From UBA1206 sp045600105 (GTDB lineage: Bacteria; Bacillota; Clostridia; Oscillospirales; CAG-382), in assembly GCA_045600105.1 (NCBI GenBank), contig JAZRXG010000026.1, positions 38,562-102,561 on the forward strand: 64,000 nt of DNA, in the 5' to 3' direction. Below, in pieces: positions 1-8,394 of this stretch (its first letter is position 1; the number at the start of each line of letters is the position of its first letter). Under the pieces are notes generated by a model. That model saw only the letters and a program-made list of their open reading frames with translations. It ran no database searches and was not told the DNA's origin. Position numbers and translations under genes: made by a program.

Positions 1-1
1 G

Positions 2-2908
2 CAGCGCAGCAAAGCGATTTACGAGCAAGGCACAAAATATATGAACTGGCTTTCCGCCGCGTCGAAACCCGGTGCCATCAGCTCCACACTCAGCGCGGAG
101 GCCGCAAAGGTCGAAAACGCGTATAAGGAGTACTTAAAAGGAAATGAAATGTGCTCCCTTTTAGAGGCGTGCAAAGAAAGCGGCTCCGACGTCGTCGGCT
201 CTTTCAATGTGGTTCAGAAAATCAACGTGCCCATTCTTTCCGGATTTGCTGACTTTATTCCGCCTCAATTCAAATCCGTCATGACAGTTGAAAACGGAAA
301 ATGTATGCTTTCTTTGGAGATCACCCTTCCCGATATCGTTTATTTCAATTGCCGCTCCAACAAACTCAGCAGGCTTATCATGGAAAGTATCTTCTCCTAT
401 CTGAGCGGCATCACCAAGAAGATGCCTTCCTCATCAGCCTCGCTCCATTGGCGGAACATCATTCTGGACACCCATACGATGTTTGACACAAGCATCGATT
501 ATTTGCTGGGATTGGAAGGTCCGCTGAATACAGCCTATACGTCTCCCGCTTGCCACACGACTCAGGAAGCGAACGATACTCTTGATGATCTCTGGGTTCT
601 TCTTCATTCTGCAAATCCGGAAGAAAATGGTGAACGCTATCTGGTCGTCCGCGGATCGAATTATGATTCCGACAAGCTTCGTCGCCTGGTCGATAATGCA
701 CAGGATCTGAAACTGCGGGTCTTCGTTGTTGACGAAAATACCAAAGAACAGATTCCCGATTTCATCCTCAGAAGCCACGCTGCCGTTTTTTGCGAAAACG
801 ATATAGGAGAACTCGTTTCCGCCGAAGAAGGCATGGACGCCATCAGTCTGAAAGTGACCCAAGACCGTTCTCTTACGCCGGAAAAGCAGGATGAGATCAT
901 CAAAGCTGCCAAACCGGTCGAAAAACTCTTCACGTATTTCAATTTCAAAAGTCCCGTCATTCCCTACCTGCAGCCGAACGGTTATGATCCGACACGCAAA
1001 GGCAACCGTCACCTGAGGCTTACGTACGGCATCACCGATGACGGCGGCGAATGCATCTTAGATACAAACGATTCCGACAAAAAGAAAGGTTCCGGCGGCA
1101 GTTCCGCCTATATCGTCGGCGGCACCGGCAGCGGCAAATCCACGCTTCTGCATACGCTCATCGCCAGCATTGCCCTGAATTACCATCCCGACGACGTCGA
1201 AATCTGGCTGGCTGATTTCAAGATGAAGGAATTTTCCCGTTACATCACCTGCCCGCTCCCACACATCAAATACGTGCTGTTGGACGAATCCGCGGATATG
1301 GTGCGCAGCCTTGTTGACGAACTGGTCAAGGAAATGAAGGAACGCCAAAAGGCCATCGCATTTGCCGGTGTTGATTATTATCAGAAAGCCGGACTCCCTA
1401 CCCTCGTCTGCATCATCGATGAGTTTTCCAGAATGTCACAGGCACTGTCAGACGATCAGGAATATAAGATCAAGCTTCAAAATCTGTTTACTCAAGGTCG
1501 TGACCAGGGTATCCGCATCATTCTTTCAAGCCAAACCTATCAGCAGGGCGTTTCCGCCTTAAACGACGTCGCCAAGCAGCAGATCGGTATACGCATTGCC
1601 ATGACCACCAACGATAAGAACGATATGAAGGATGAGTTGGCCGTTCCCCGCCGTCTGAGCGATATGGAAGACGAACTGGTCCGCATGCTTCCCCGTTTTA
1701 AGGCGGTTGAACGCAAAGTACACGATTCCGGCGCCGTATCGCTCCAAAGAGCCAATATTTTGTTCTTCAACGATGACGATACAAAAAAGCAGCGGGAACT
1801 GTTTGCGCAGCTTTTGAATATGCGTTCCGTTCAAAACTCGGAAGAACTGAACGCGCTTCGTATGAATGACCCCGAAAACGCCGGCCGTTATTATCTGGAC
1901 AAGGATTTTACCGCTATTTGCGGCGATCCGCGGCTTCTCTCTTCCTTCGAGGATCTTACTCCCGTTTTTGAAGCAGACCTCGAGAAAAGAAAAAAATCAT
2001 CCCGCAGCCGTGACGGCGACCTTCTCTTATGGCTTGGCCGTTCCCGCCGACTTGAGAAGAGTTCTTCCATAATTATGCGCCGTCAGGAAAACGAAAATAT
2101 GCTGGTTGTCTCGAATTACAAAACCGACGATACTCAGTACGACGGTTTGCGCAGTCTGATTCACAGTATGATCACCAGCTGCGGAAAAGTAAACGGGCAG
2201 CGGTTTGAAACACAGATCTGGGCATCCCGCGACTCCATCCTTCCTTTGGACGAGTGGGCAAAAGAGACCACCGTCGTTACCAATGTCGAACAAATGCAGA
2301 AAAACGCGCGTGAAATCGGCAACAAAATCCTGAAAGGCGAAAAGATGTCTGCTCTTCTCGTAATTGCAGATCCGGACGAATTGGTCGGTTCTCAATCAAA
2401 GCAGACGCAAAAGAAAGCCTACAGCAATCTGGCAGTTTACGGATCCGCGGATGGGAATGACGCTCACAAAAAGACGGCAGCCGGCGGTTTTACCGGCAGC
2501 AATCCGTTTATGTCATCGAGTTTTGCTTCTTCCTCGTTGACTGCGTCCCAAAGCGGCGATGAAAATATCCTCCGTGAAAATACGTTTGAAATTCCGGATG
2601 GAAGACCCGTGGAAAAAATCATCCCGCTGCTTATCTCCTCCGGTCCCGAAAACGGTCTGCACGTGGTCGTGATCGGAACCTCTCTGAAGACTTTATTGGA
2701 GAATTCCATACTTCCGGGCAATAATTCGCGGCTTCGTTTCTCCTTCTTCCGCCACAGAATCGCGTTCCGTCTTGATGAAAATGATGAACAAAATGTTGAC
2801 TGGGGCCTTTATTCTTCAAGGAATCTCTTGCAGGACAACCTTTCAAACTGCTTTGCCTACAAAGACGAACAGCAGTTAAAAGTGCGCGAACCGTATAGCA
2901 TAAAATAA
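2..2908 (+). CDS. FtsK/SpoIIIE-type P-loop ATPase (5' end missing)
   Basis: This is a motor ATPase of the FtsK/SpoIIIE/EssC superfamily. The reading frame is open back to base 2 and the first ATG (41) has no ribosome site, so the gene probably starts upstream of the window. Numbering from that ATG, a Walker A motif (GGTGSGKST) lies at residues 360-368 and a Walker B (LVCIIDEF, D460/E461) about 100 residues later, followed by a GRDQGIR/SSQ segment typical of FtsK domains. A second region (about 660-720, around NMLVVSNYKTDD) sits where a second ATPase domain would start but lacks a P-loop lysine, so it looks degenerate. The N-terminal 340 residues are unrecognised. Two paralogous helical proteins follow at once, which recalls type VII secretion or another translocase with partners. 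That role is inferred, not shown. Confidence 0.8.
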   Translation, partial: QRSKAIYEQGTKYMNWLSAASKPGAISSTLSAEAAKVENAYKEYLKGNEMCSLLEACKESGSDVVGSFNVVQKINVPILSGFADFIPPQFKSVMTVENGKCMLSLEITLPDIVYFNCRSNKLSRLIMESIFSYLSGITKKMPSSSASLHWRNIILDTHTMFDTSIDYLLGLEGPLNTAYTSPACHTTQEANDTLDDLWVLLHSANPEENGERYLVVRGSNYDSDKLRRLVDNAQDLKLRVFVVDENTKEQIPDFILRSHAAVFCENDIGELVSAEEGMDAISLKVTQDRSLTPEKQDEIIKAAKPVEKLFTYFNFKSPVIPYLQPNGYDPTRKGNRHLRLTYGITDDGGECILDTNDSDKKKGSGGSSAYIVGGTGSGKSTLLHTLIASIALNYHPDDVEIWLADFKMKEFSRYITCPLPHIKYVLLDESADMVRSLVDELVKEMKERQKAIAFAGVDYYQKAGLPTLVCIIDEFSRMSQALSDDQEYKIKLQNLFTQGRDQGIRIILSSQTYQQGVSALNDVAKQQIGIRIAMTTNDKNDMKDELAVPRRLSDMEDELVRMLPRFKAVERKVHDSGAVSLQRANILFFNDDDTKKQRELFAQLLNMRSVQNSEELNALRMNDPENAGRYYLDKDFTAICGDPRLLSSFEDLTPVFEADLEKRKKSSRSRDGDLLLWLGRSRRLEKSSSIIMRRQENENMLVVSNYKTDDTQYDGLRSLIHSMITSCGKVNGQRFETQIWASRDSILPLDEWAKETTVVTNVEQMQKNAREIGNKILKGEKMSALLVIADPDELVGSQSKQTQKKAYSNLAVYGSADGNDAHKKTAAGGFTGSNPFMSSSFASSSLTASQSGDENILRENTFEIPDGRPVEKIIPLLISSGPENGLHVVVIGTSLKTLLENSILPGNNSRLRFSFFRHRIAFRLDENDEQNVDWGLYSSRNLLQDNLSNCFAYKDEQQLKVREPYSIK

Positions 2909-2921
2909 GGAGGTGTTCTCA

Positions 2922-3572
2922 ATGGAATCCGCACAGTTGGAAATGTACCGCAGCTTCATCCGTCAGGGCAAAGCTTATAACGACGCTTTGACTCGTTTGA
3001 ACAAATCAATCTATAATATCGCCGAATACACCGCGGGTACAAAATGTGAGGCTGCGGTCGCAGTCGCGGAGATAGCCCAAGGCGTTGACTCGATCCTTTC
3101 TGTCACATACAGTATTTTTTCCGCAAATACTCAGTATTTGATTTGGAATATTGACGTATTCAATCAGATGGCTCGTGACGTCTATATAGCGCAGGAACAA
3201 CCGCCGGATAATTCCAATCCTCTTATCATTAGCTGCAATTTCGGCTCCCTGCCGGAAAATGCAGCCTACTTTCCCAACTTAACCGTTTATAAGGTTTTGG
3301 AGGAAACGCTCAAGTCGATGAAAAGCATTTACGTCGAAGGTTCCGAAGCCGCAGCAACGTACAACTCGTCTTACCGACAGACCCGCGACTATGTTTCCGC
3401 GAACATCGTTGAGTATATGGATCATTTTTTCTCCTCACTGCAATCCTATTTCAACGACGAATCGTTTAACGGCGGTCTCAGCTTTACCGGCGCTATGAAG
3501 GCCGTTTACGCTCTGCTTGACGGGTGGATGCAGAAAATCCTGAACATTTTGCAGATAAGGGGCGAAATTTGA
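2922..3572 (+). CDS. Helical protein of unknown function, paralog 1 next to the FtsK-type ATPase
   Basis: I do not recognise this 216-residue protein. The ATG at 2922 is chosen because AAGGAGG lies at 2907-2913 and because the N-terminus (MESAQLE) then matches its neighbour (METEQLE). A GTG nine bases earlier overlaps the ribosome site. The sequence is mainly helical, with no signal peptide and no obvious membrane span. Shared blocks with paralog 2 include TKC-AAVAVAE, NTQYL-WNI, DVYIAQE, DNSNPL-ISCNFGSLP, YRQT and DESF-GG-SFTGA. It begins 14 bases after the ATPase stop, so the genes are likely co-transcribed. It could be a partner, adaptor or substrate of the ATPase, but it is longer than WXG100 proteins and shows no WxG motif at the expected place. 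Confidence 0.72.
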   Translation: MESAQLEMYRSFIRQGKAYNDALTRLNKSIYNIAEYTAGTKCEAAVAVAEIAQGVDSILSVTYSIFSANTQYLIWNIDVFNQMARDVYIAQEQPPDNSNPLIISCNFGSLPENAAYFPNLTVYKVLEETLKSMKSIYVEGSEAAATYNSSYRQTRDYVSANIVEYMDHFFSSLQSYFNDESFNGGLSFTGAMKAVYALLDGWMQKILNILQIRGEI

Positions 3573-3627
3573 TCTCCCTTCTTTCTGAATCATTACAAAC
3601 CCACTTTAATTAAATCAAGGAGGCTCT

Positions 3628-4299
3628 ATGGAAACCGAACAATTGGAGAAATACCGTATGTTCATCCGAAAAGGAAAGACGTTTAACGACGAAATGAGTC
3701 ATGTGAATTCCTCCCTTTACTACGCCGCGGAATACGTTGCGAAAACCAAATGCGACGCCGCCGTTGCCGTTGCGGAGGTAACGCAGGGCATCGACTTTCT
3801 TCTTTCGTCAACCAGCAATATTTTTGCCGCAAACACCCAATACCTTCAGTGGAATATAGCCGTTTTCAATCGGATGGCGTGCGACGTCTATATTGCGCAG
3901 GAGGAGCAGTTGGACAATTCCAACCCTCTTCTTATCAGCTGCAATTTCGGCTCCCTGCCGAAAAACGCAGCCTATCGTCCCAACCCACAAGTATATGAAA
4001 CGTTGAACGAGGTCCTCGGCTCGATCGCGTCTATCTACAATCAGGCACGCAATGACGTTTATGAATATACTGTTGCATATCGGCAGACTATGGACTGCGT
4101 TCCGCCGAACATTCAGGAGGAAATGAATCGTTTCTTTCTTCAGCTTAATTCATTTTTCTTTGACGAGTCTTTTGAAGGCGGAGCAAGTTTCACCGGTGCG
4201 ACGAATTATGTCCATACCATCATCGAAGATTGGATGCAAAGAATCCGGGATATTCTCGATACTCCTCCCGACGTGCCTACAAGGGTGAGAAAACTCTGA
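3628..4299 (+). CDS. Helical protein of unknown function, paralog 2
   Basis: This 223-residue protein is clearly homologous to the preceding gene along its full length (by eye about half the residues are identical) and arose by tandem duplication. AAGGAGG precedes the ATG with good spacing. The strictly shared central block NSNPL-ISCNFGSLP and the C-terminal W-MQ motif are probably structural or functional. There is no signal peptide. The two copies have diverged most in the segment corresponding to residues 120-160, as expected for paired subunits that have specialised. A strong hairpin terminator lies about 190 bases downstream, so this is probably the last gene of the ATPase operon. Confidence 0.72.
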   Translation: METEQLEKYRMFIRKGKTFNDEMSHVNSSLYYAAEYVAKTKCDAAVAVAEVTQGIDFLLSSTSNIFAANTQYLQWNIAVFNRMACDVYIAQEEQLDNSNPLLISCNFGSLPKNAAYRPNPQVYETLNEVLGSIASIYNQARNDVYEYTVAYRQTMDCVPPNIQEEMNRFFLQLNSFFFDESFEGGASFTGATNYVHTIIEDWMQRIRDILDTPPDVPTRVRKL

Positions 4300-4486
4300 C
4301 CTTTTCTCATATCATGCTCCGAGCGATTGAGGATGATAAGATAAACATTATCTGAAAAGCTTGTTCTATGTTCATGTTCAGAGTCATTCATAAAGACCCG
4401 GGAAAAAGCAGAAATGACGGTTCGGGGTACGGTTTTTGAGCGTTTTACGAATCGGCGCCCCAAAGCAAACGCAAAAAGAATACAAA

Positions 4487-4530
4487 ACTCCTGCAGATTG
4501 AAATTCTTCTTCCGTCTGCAGGAGTCTTTT
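4487..4530 (+). terminator. Rho-independent terminator after the ATPase operon
   Basis: An 11-bp perfect stem (ACTCCTGCAGA at 4487-4497 with its complement at 4515-4525) is followed by CTTTT. The 404-base gap 4300-4703 holds no other feature I can support. Confidence 0.75.
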
Positions 4531-4703
4531 CGTTGTATCGCGGCAGTTCCGCCGTATCGTTCAAAACCGTCAGCCCATCTGACAAAAATCATGATTCAGA
4601 GGGCGCCGCAGGCAATACGGCGCAAATCGGCAATGATTTGCCGAAGATACCGACCAATGTAAAGCGATCAAAAAACAATACCTGGCCGCGGTCGGCAATC
4701 CAT

Positions 4704-5024
4704 CTAATCCAAAAAGCCGTAATGTTTGATGTTTTCGGCGCCCAGTAAAGTCAGATCTTTTTCGATCGTTTTCCGTAAGATTTCAAGCCCCGTGTGTAAA
4801 CTGCCCTCGGGGTATTTTTCAAAAAATTCCTTCGGATAAACGTCTTCGGGGATCACGACGTACGATCCGCCGTTATAGATAAACGTCGTCCTCACGAGCT
4901 TTGAATACCACTCGATTCTGTCGCTGTTCCAGATTTCAAGCGCTTCTTCACGCCAACGCGCAAGAGCCTCAAAAAACTCCACCGGAAGGTCTTTTGCATC
5001 GGTAATTCTTGTTTCGTCTTTCAT
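4704..5024 (-). CDS. Small hypothetical protein (106 aa)
   Basis: I do not recognise this 106-residue acidic, soluble protein. A strong ribosome site (AGGAGGAG) precedes the ATG by about six bases, which supports a real gene. The sequence is rich in Trp, Tyr and Glu (for example ARWREEALEIW and EWYSKLV) and has no signal peptide or membrane segment. It stands alone on the minus strand, convergent with the ATPase operon. No function can be assigned. Confidence 0.55.
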   Translation of the reverse strand: MKDETRITDAKDLPVEFFEALARWREEALEIWNSDRIEWYSKLVRTTFIYNGGSYVVIPEDVYPKEFFEKYPEGSLHTGLEILRKTIEKDLTLLGAENIKHYGFLD

Positions 5025-5117
5025 TTTTCAATCTCCTCCTGATTTAATAGAATTTCATATCCATTGATACGCGCAAACAACCGCATTCGTCGATCGGAAC
5101 GGCCATTTCAGCCCATG

Positions 5118-5195
5118 TGAAATTACACTGCTCTCAAACTTATACAATTTACTCGAAAGCTGCATATTAGTTTGAGACCCCTATGAAATTACACT
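5118..5195. repeat. 12-bp direct repeats enclosing a 9-bp inverted repeat
   Basis: TGAAATTACACT occurs at 5118-5129 and 5184-5195. Between the copies lie TCTCAAACT (5132-5140) and its exact complement (5169-5177). The arrangement resembles a tiny non-autonomous mobile element or the scar of one, but no transposase is present. Confidence 0.5.
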
Positions 5196-5573
5196 ATCTG
5201 GACGATCATGATCGACTTGTGCGTACGCATCTGGAACGACACGACGGACGCGATCATCGCAAGTATCCCGACGCCCTGCCCGATTATTTCCAAATGATCC
5301 ATAAAAAGCCTCCGAACGAAAAAATCACCGCGCAAATTATAACGCACCGGATGGGATTTGTAAAGAGTTTCCGCCGAAGATCATTTACAATATTGAGCGA
5401 AAATTTCATTTCAATCCAAACGCGGAAGGATTACGATTTTTATGATTTTTTCAAAATCCATTGAAAATATCCGCATATTCGTATATAATAATCGATGAGT
5501 TTGCGGCTTCGAGGCGGCGCACCCGGCGATCACGCCGATACGAAACCGCACAAATACGATCGGGAGTCAAAGA
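5196..5573. other. Degenerate, apparently non-coding stretch upstream of the beta-helix regulator
   Basis: The only ORF of note (5183-5464, plus strand, 93 codons) has no ribosome site and begins inside the direct repeat, so I do not call it a gene. Another frame around 5205-5295 reads a short hydrophobic peptide (VRIWNDTTDAIIAS) faintly like the first helices of GPH or MFS permeases, then hits a stop. It may be a transporter relic, but the match is weak. Nothing else is supported. Confidence 0.3.
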
Positions 5574-7463
5574 ATGAAACGCCTTTTATATAGAGCCTGC
5601 ATAAAAATGATAACGCTGATTCTTATTGTCGGCGTCGTCTTCGCCGCCATTCCGGCGGTTTTTGCGGCGGAAGCTCCGCTCGTGACGTCGGTGGACGAGC
5701 TGACGACGGCGCTGCTTAACGCAAAAGACGGAGACACGATCCTCGTCGGAGACATCACGTTTGGTCCGATGCCCGCGGGAATGATACTCGTCACAAAAAA
5801 CGTGACCATTAAAAGCGGCAAGGACGTGAACGCGGTTTTCACCGCCGCCACGTTCGCGCTCAACGGCACGAGGACCGATTCCGCCCCCTTGAAAGTGAGC
5901 TTCGAAAACATCGATTTCCGCGGAGACAATTACGGGACGCCCATCGACCCGAGCGCGCCTCCCGTGATAAGCTCCGAGCTTCCCGACATCATGAAAACGA
6001 TGTGCGCGGCGATATTCAAGATGAACGTCGACGCGTCGTATACCGGCTGCACTTTCGAAGGATATCACTACGGCTACGGCGGTGTTTTCAACGCCATTTA
6101 TCCGTCCGACGACAACAAAAACGTGCTGAAGCTGACGCTTGATGACTGCTCGTTCCGCAATAACGCGGCAAAATACGGCGGCAGTGTCTATCTGGCGGGA
6201 TATGGTCACAATATCGTTTTTGACGCGAGACACTGCGTTTTCGACGGCAACGCCGCGTCTGCGGGCGGTGCGGTCTGGGCGCAGGACGCCGACGTCAGCC
6301 TGCTTGACTGCTCTTTCATCCGCGGCGGATATCCGGAAACGGGTATCGACGAGCCGAACGGCGGCGCTTTGGCGCTGTATAACTGTTCCGCTGACCTTGA
6401 CGGCTGCCTGTTCGCGGACAACGTCTCGGGAGGCAAAGGCGGTGCCGTATTCTGCGAGATCACTCCGTTCAAGACTCTCGTCATGCAAAACTGCACGGTC
6501 ATCGGCAACAAGTCTATGGAAGACGAAGGTATCACGGTTTTGCCCGGCAAAACGAATTTTGACACGCCCGCCGCGGCGCACGTTTATTTTTCGTCTCTCT
6601 TCGGCAAACAGGTTCTGACCGAAAGCACGGAAACGTTCGGCTGTCTGATCGTTGACGAAGACGTCGTACCCGTCGAGCCAAGTGAAAATAACGGTTATTG
6701 TCTTGTTCTGACACCCGAAGATGCAAGCGAAAAAGGACTGAACGCATCGGGAACGGAACACGTGTCTCTCAGCGAAGACGAATACCCCATCCCGAAAGAC
6801 GCGGCGGACAAAATCGCCGGAGGAAAATTCGCGTACAGTCTCGGCAAGCTGCATCCCGGCGACAACTACAAAAAAGAAGCCGCCATTGAAATCGACGATG
6901 CTGCCGGAAACATCAAAACCGTGGTTTTGCGTTACGGCGATGAAATCGTGCTTGAGGAACCCGAAAGAAAAGGCTATTCTTTTGAAGGATGGGAATATCC
7001 CAAAGGTACGGCTGTTGAAAGCGGCATGGTCTTCATCGGCGGAAAGCTGCCGGACGCCGCCGTTACCGCACGCCGGCATTTCGTTCTTTCGGAAAACCTT
7101 TACGTGATATGGGTGCCGATCATCGTTATCGCAGCGATAGTTATTGCCGTTTTCGTTATCAGACGGAGAAAAAAGAGAACGTCATCAGACGCCGTACCTA
7201 CGGAAGGAACAAAGACAGAAGAAGTCGTACCTCTGCCGGACGGCTGGATAGACAGGGTCTGCGAAAAGCCGGAGATCGCGGAGCTAATCTCAAAACGCGA
7301 GACGGAGGTGCTCCGCAGACTGCTTGAAGGCAAAAGCAGAAAGCAGATCGCGGAGGAACTTTTCGTCACCGAGGCGACTGTCAAAAAACACTCCGCAAGC
7401 ATTTATTCAAAGCTGGACGTGCACAACAGGGCGGAACTGATATATAAACTGACGAAACAATAA
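5574..7463 (+). CDS. Exported beta-helix protein with one TM helix and a cytoplasmic LuxR-type HTH
   Basis: This 629-residue protein combines parts rarely seen together. Residues 1-32 form a signal peptide or signal anchor (hydrophobic core, then AAIPAVFAAEA). Residues about 80-340 carry repeated short blocks (GGAVWAQDADVSLLDCSF, GGALALYNCSADLDGCLF, GGAVF) typical of a right-handed parallel beta-helix. A small beta domain follows, with FEGWEYPKGT like InlB-type repeats. A single hydrophobic span (about 511-529) is followed by RRRKKR, which predicts a cytoplasmic C-terminus. Residues 571-629 are a LuxR/GerE helix-turn-helix (LSKRE-like start, KQIAEELFVTEATVKKH, then SIYSKL). The inferred role is a one-piece transmembrane sensor that reads an extracellular ligand and binds DNA. 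Its target is unknown; the downstream envelope genes are the obvious guess. The GGAGT ribosome site is weak. Confidence 0.82.
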   Translation: MKRLLYRACIKMITLILIVGVVFAAIPAVFAAEAPLVTSVDELTTALLNAKDGDTILVGDITFGPMPAGMILVTKNVTIKSGKDVNAVFTAATFALNGTRTDSAPLKVSFENIDFRGDNYGTPIDPSAPPVISSELPDIMKTMCAAIFKMNVDASYTGCTFEGYHYGYGGVFNAIYPSDDNKNVLKLTLDDCSFRNNAAKYGGSVYLAGYGHNIVFDARHCVFDGNAASAGGAVWAQDADVSLLDCSFIRGGYPETGIDEPNGGALALYNCSADLDGCLFADNVSGGKGGAVFCEITPFKTLVMQNCTVIGNKSMEDEGITVLPGKTNFDTPAAAHVYFSSLFGKQVLTESTETFGCLIVDEDVVPVEPSENNGYCLVLTPEDASEKGLNASGTEHVSLSEDEYPIPKDAADKIAGGKFAYSLGKLHPGDNYKKEAAIEIDDAAGNIKTVVLRYGDEIVLEEPERKGYSFEGWEYPKGTAVESGMVFIGGKLPDAAVTARRHFVLSENLYVIWVPIIVIAAIVIAVFVIRRRKKRTSSDAVPTEGTKTEEVVPLPDGWIDRVCEKPEIAELISKRETEVLRRLLEGKSRKQIAEELFVTEATVKKHSASIYSKLDVHNRAELIYKLTKQ

Positions 7464-7474
7464 TATTAGACCTG

Positions 7475-7511
7475 AACGGGCGTTTCTCATCGGAAACACC
7501 CGTTTTCTTTT
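7475..7511 (+). terminator. Terminator of the beta-helix/LuxR gene
   Basis: A 12-bp stem with one mismatch (AACGGGCGTTTC at 7475-7486, right arm at 7493-7504) begins 11 bases after the stop codon and runs into a T-rich tract. Confidence 0.8.
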
Positions 7512-7520
7512 GCGAAAACG

Positions 7521-7554
7521 CGAAAAGTAGCCCCGTTTTGCCGAAAAGTAGCCC
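7521..7554. promoter_or_regulatory. Two CGAAAAGTAGCCC direct repeats spaced 21 bp
   Basis: CGAAAAGTAGCCC occurs at 7521-7533 and again at 7542-7554, exactly 21 bp apart, which is two helical turns. The pair lies between the terminator of the transmembrane LuxR gene and the downstream gene start at 7727. A related stretch (GTAGCC followed by TTTTT) lies at 11587-11597, just before the -35 box at 11608. This pattern fits a tandem operator. Binding by the neighbouring LuxR-type protein is a guess. Confidence 0.4.
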
Positions 7555-7726
7555 TTTTATCACTACCTTTTTTATAAAAAATACGTATAGTGTTATATGT
7601 ATTATTGTGTCTTTTCATGATCCGCGTCAGAATGGCCCGAAAGGATAACGGCTCGCCGCACGGCGGATCTCAATACGCGAAAAAGGCATAGGTACATAAA
7701 TCACTCATATCATAATGGAGGTAAAA

Positions 7727-8353
7727 ATGGGTTTCTTGAAAAACCTTATCCGCAATGCCATCGGCGACGGCATCAGAAAAGGCGTGAGCGACGCGGTCAG
7801 CCGCGAGGTCGAAAAAGCCGTTGCCCCAAAAGCCGAGGAGTACGCAAACAAAGCCGCGGATTCTCTTGACAGTGCCGCAGGAGAAATCAGCGCGGCCCGC
7901 GCAAAAGACGACGAAAGCAAAAACGGCACATCCTCTTTGGAAGAATCGCTCGACAGACTGTCGAGGTCGGCGGAAAAATACGCCGAATCTCTCGAAAACG
8001 CTTCTTCCGCTCAGGAGGAGCTGAACAGGATGTGGAACGAAAGGATCCCCGATTTCCCCGTCTGGTGCTTCGGCGGAAAAAATTTCCGCTTTGACGAAAA
8101 CGGCACCGCGGCAGACGGTGCGGTCTACTACGTATTCTGCGCCGAAGATACCACGCAGGAAGGTCTGGATATGTACGCTGCCCTGCTGAAGCAGAACGGC
8201 TTTGTGCGCAAATACGCTTCATCCGATGAAGTCCTTTACAAGGACCTCGGCGGAAAATATCTCGTATTCGGTCTGACCGATGCTTTCGGCACCGCCCCCG
8301 TGATGATGGTCTCCATGGTCTGCACGACAGACAGAAGCGAGATCGAATACTGA
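7727..8353 (+). CDS. Hypothetical coiled-coil protein (208 aa)
   Basis: The start at 7727 is chosen because the ATG 12 bases earlier itself contains the ribosome site GGAGGT. The N-terminal 115 residues are Ala/Glu/Lys/Ser-rich and amphipathic (GIRKGVSDAVSREVEKAV), consistent with a helical or coiled-coil region. The C-terminal 90 residues look like a small mixed alpha/beta domain (VYYVFCAEDTTQEGLDMYAA). There is no signal peptide, so it is probably cytosolic. The pattern TQEGLDMYAALLKQNGF loosely resembles the lipoprotein at 52159 (CEEYVNELVSLGF), suggesting a shared small domain. The 5' leader contains a GATCCGC/GCGGATC pairing (7619-7669). The next gene follows after 41 bases and is probably in the same operon. 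Confidence 0.65.
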   Translation: MGFLKNLIRNAIGDGIRKGVSDAVSREVEKAVAPKAEEYANKAADSLDSAAGEISAARAKDDESKNGTSSLEESLDRLSRSAEKYAESLENASSAQEELNRMWNERIPDFPVWCFGGKNFRFDENGTAADGAVYYVFCAEDTTQEGLDMYAALLKQNGFVRKYASSDEVLYKDLGGKYLVFGLTDAFGTAPVMMVSMVCTTDRSEIEY

Positions 8354-8394
8354 ACGTAAAAACAACAAATAAATAACATAACAAGGAGAAAAAA

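Noticed and set aside
5183..5464. A 93-codon plus-strand frame
   Set aside because: No ribosome site, starts inside a direct repeat, His/Arg-rich composition and no family resemblance.
5586..7079. A 497-codon minus-strand frame opposite the beta-helix gene
   Set aside because: It is a shadow frame with an Arg/Val-rich, low-information composition and no ribosome site. The plus-strand frame has a signal peptide, repeats, membrane helix and HTH.
7564..7726. A possible riboswitch in the leader of the gene at 7727
   Set aside because: There is a GATCCGC/GCGGATC pairing, but none of the conserved cores of riboswitch classes I know could be found, and no expression platform is evident.
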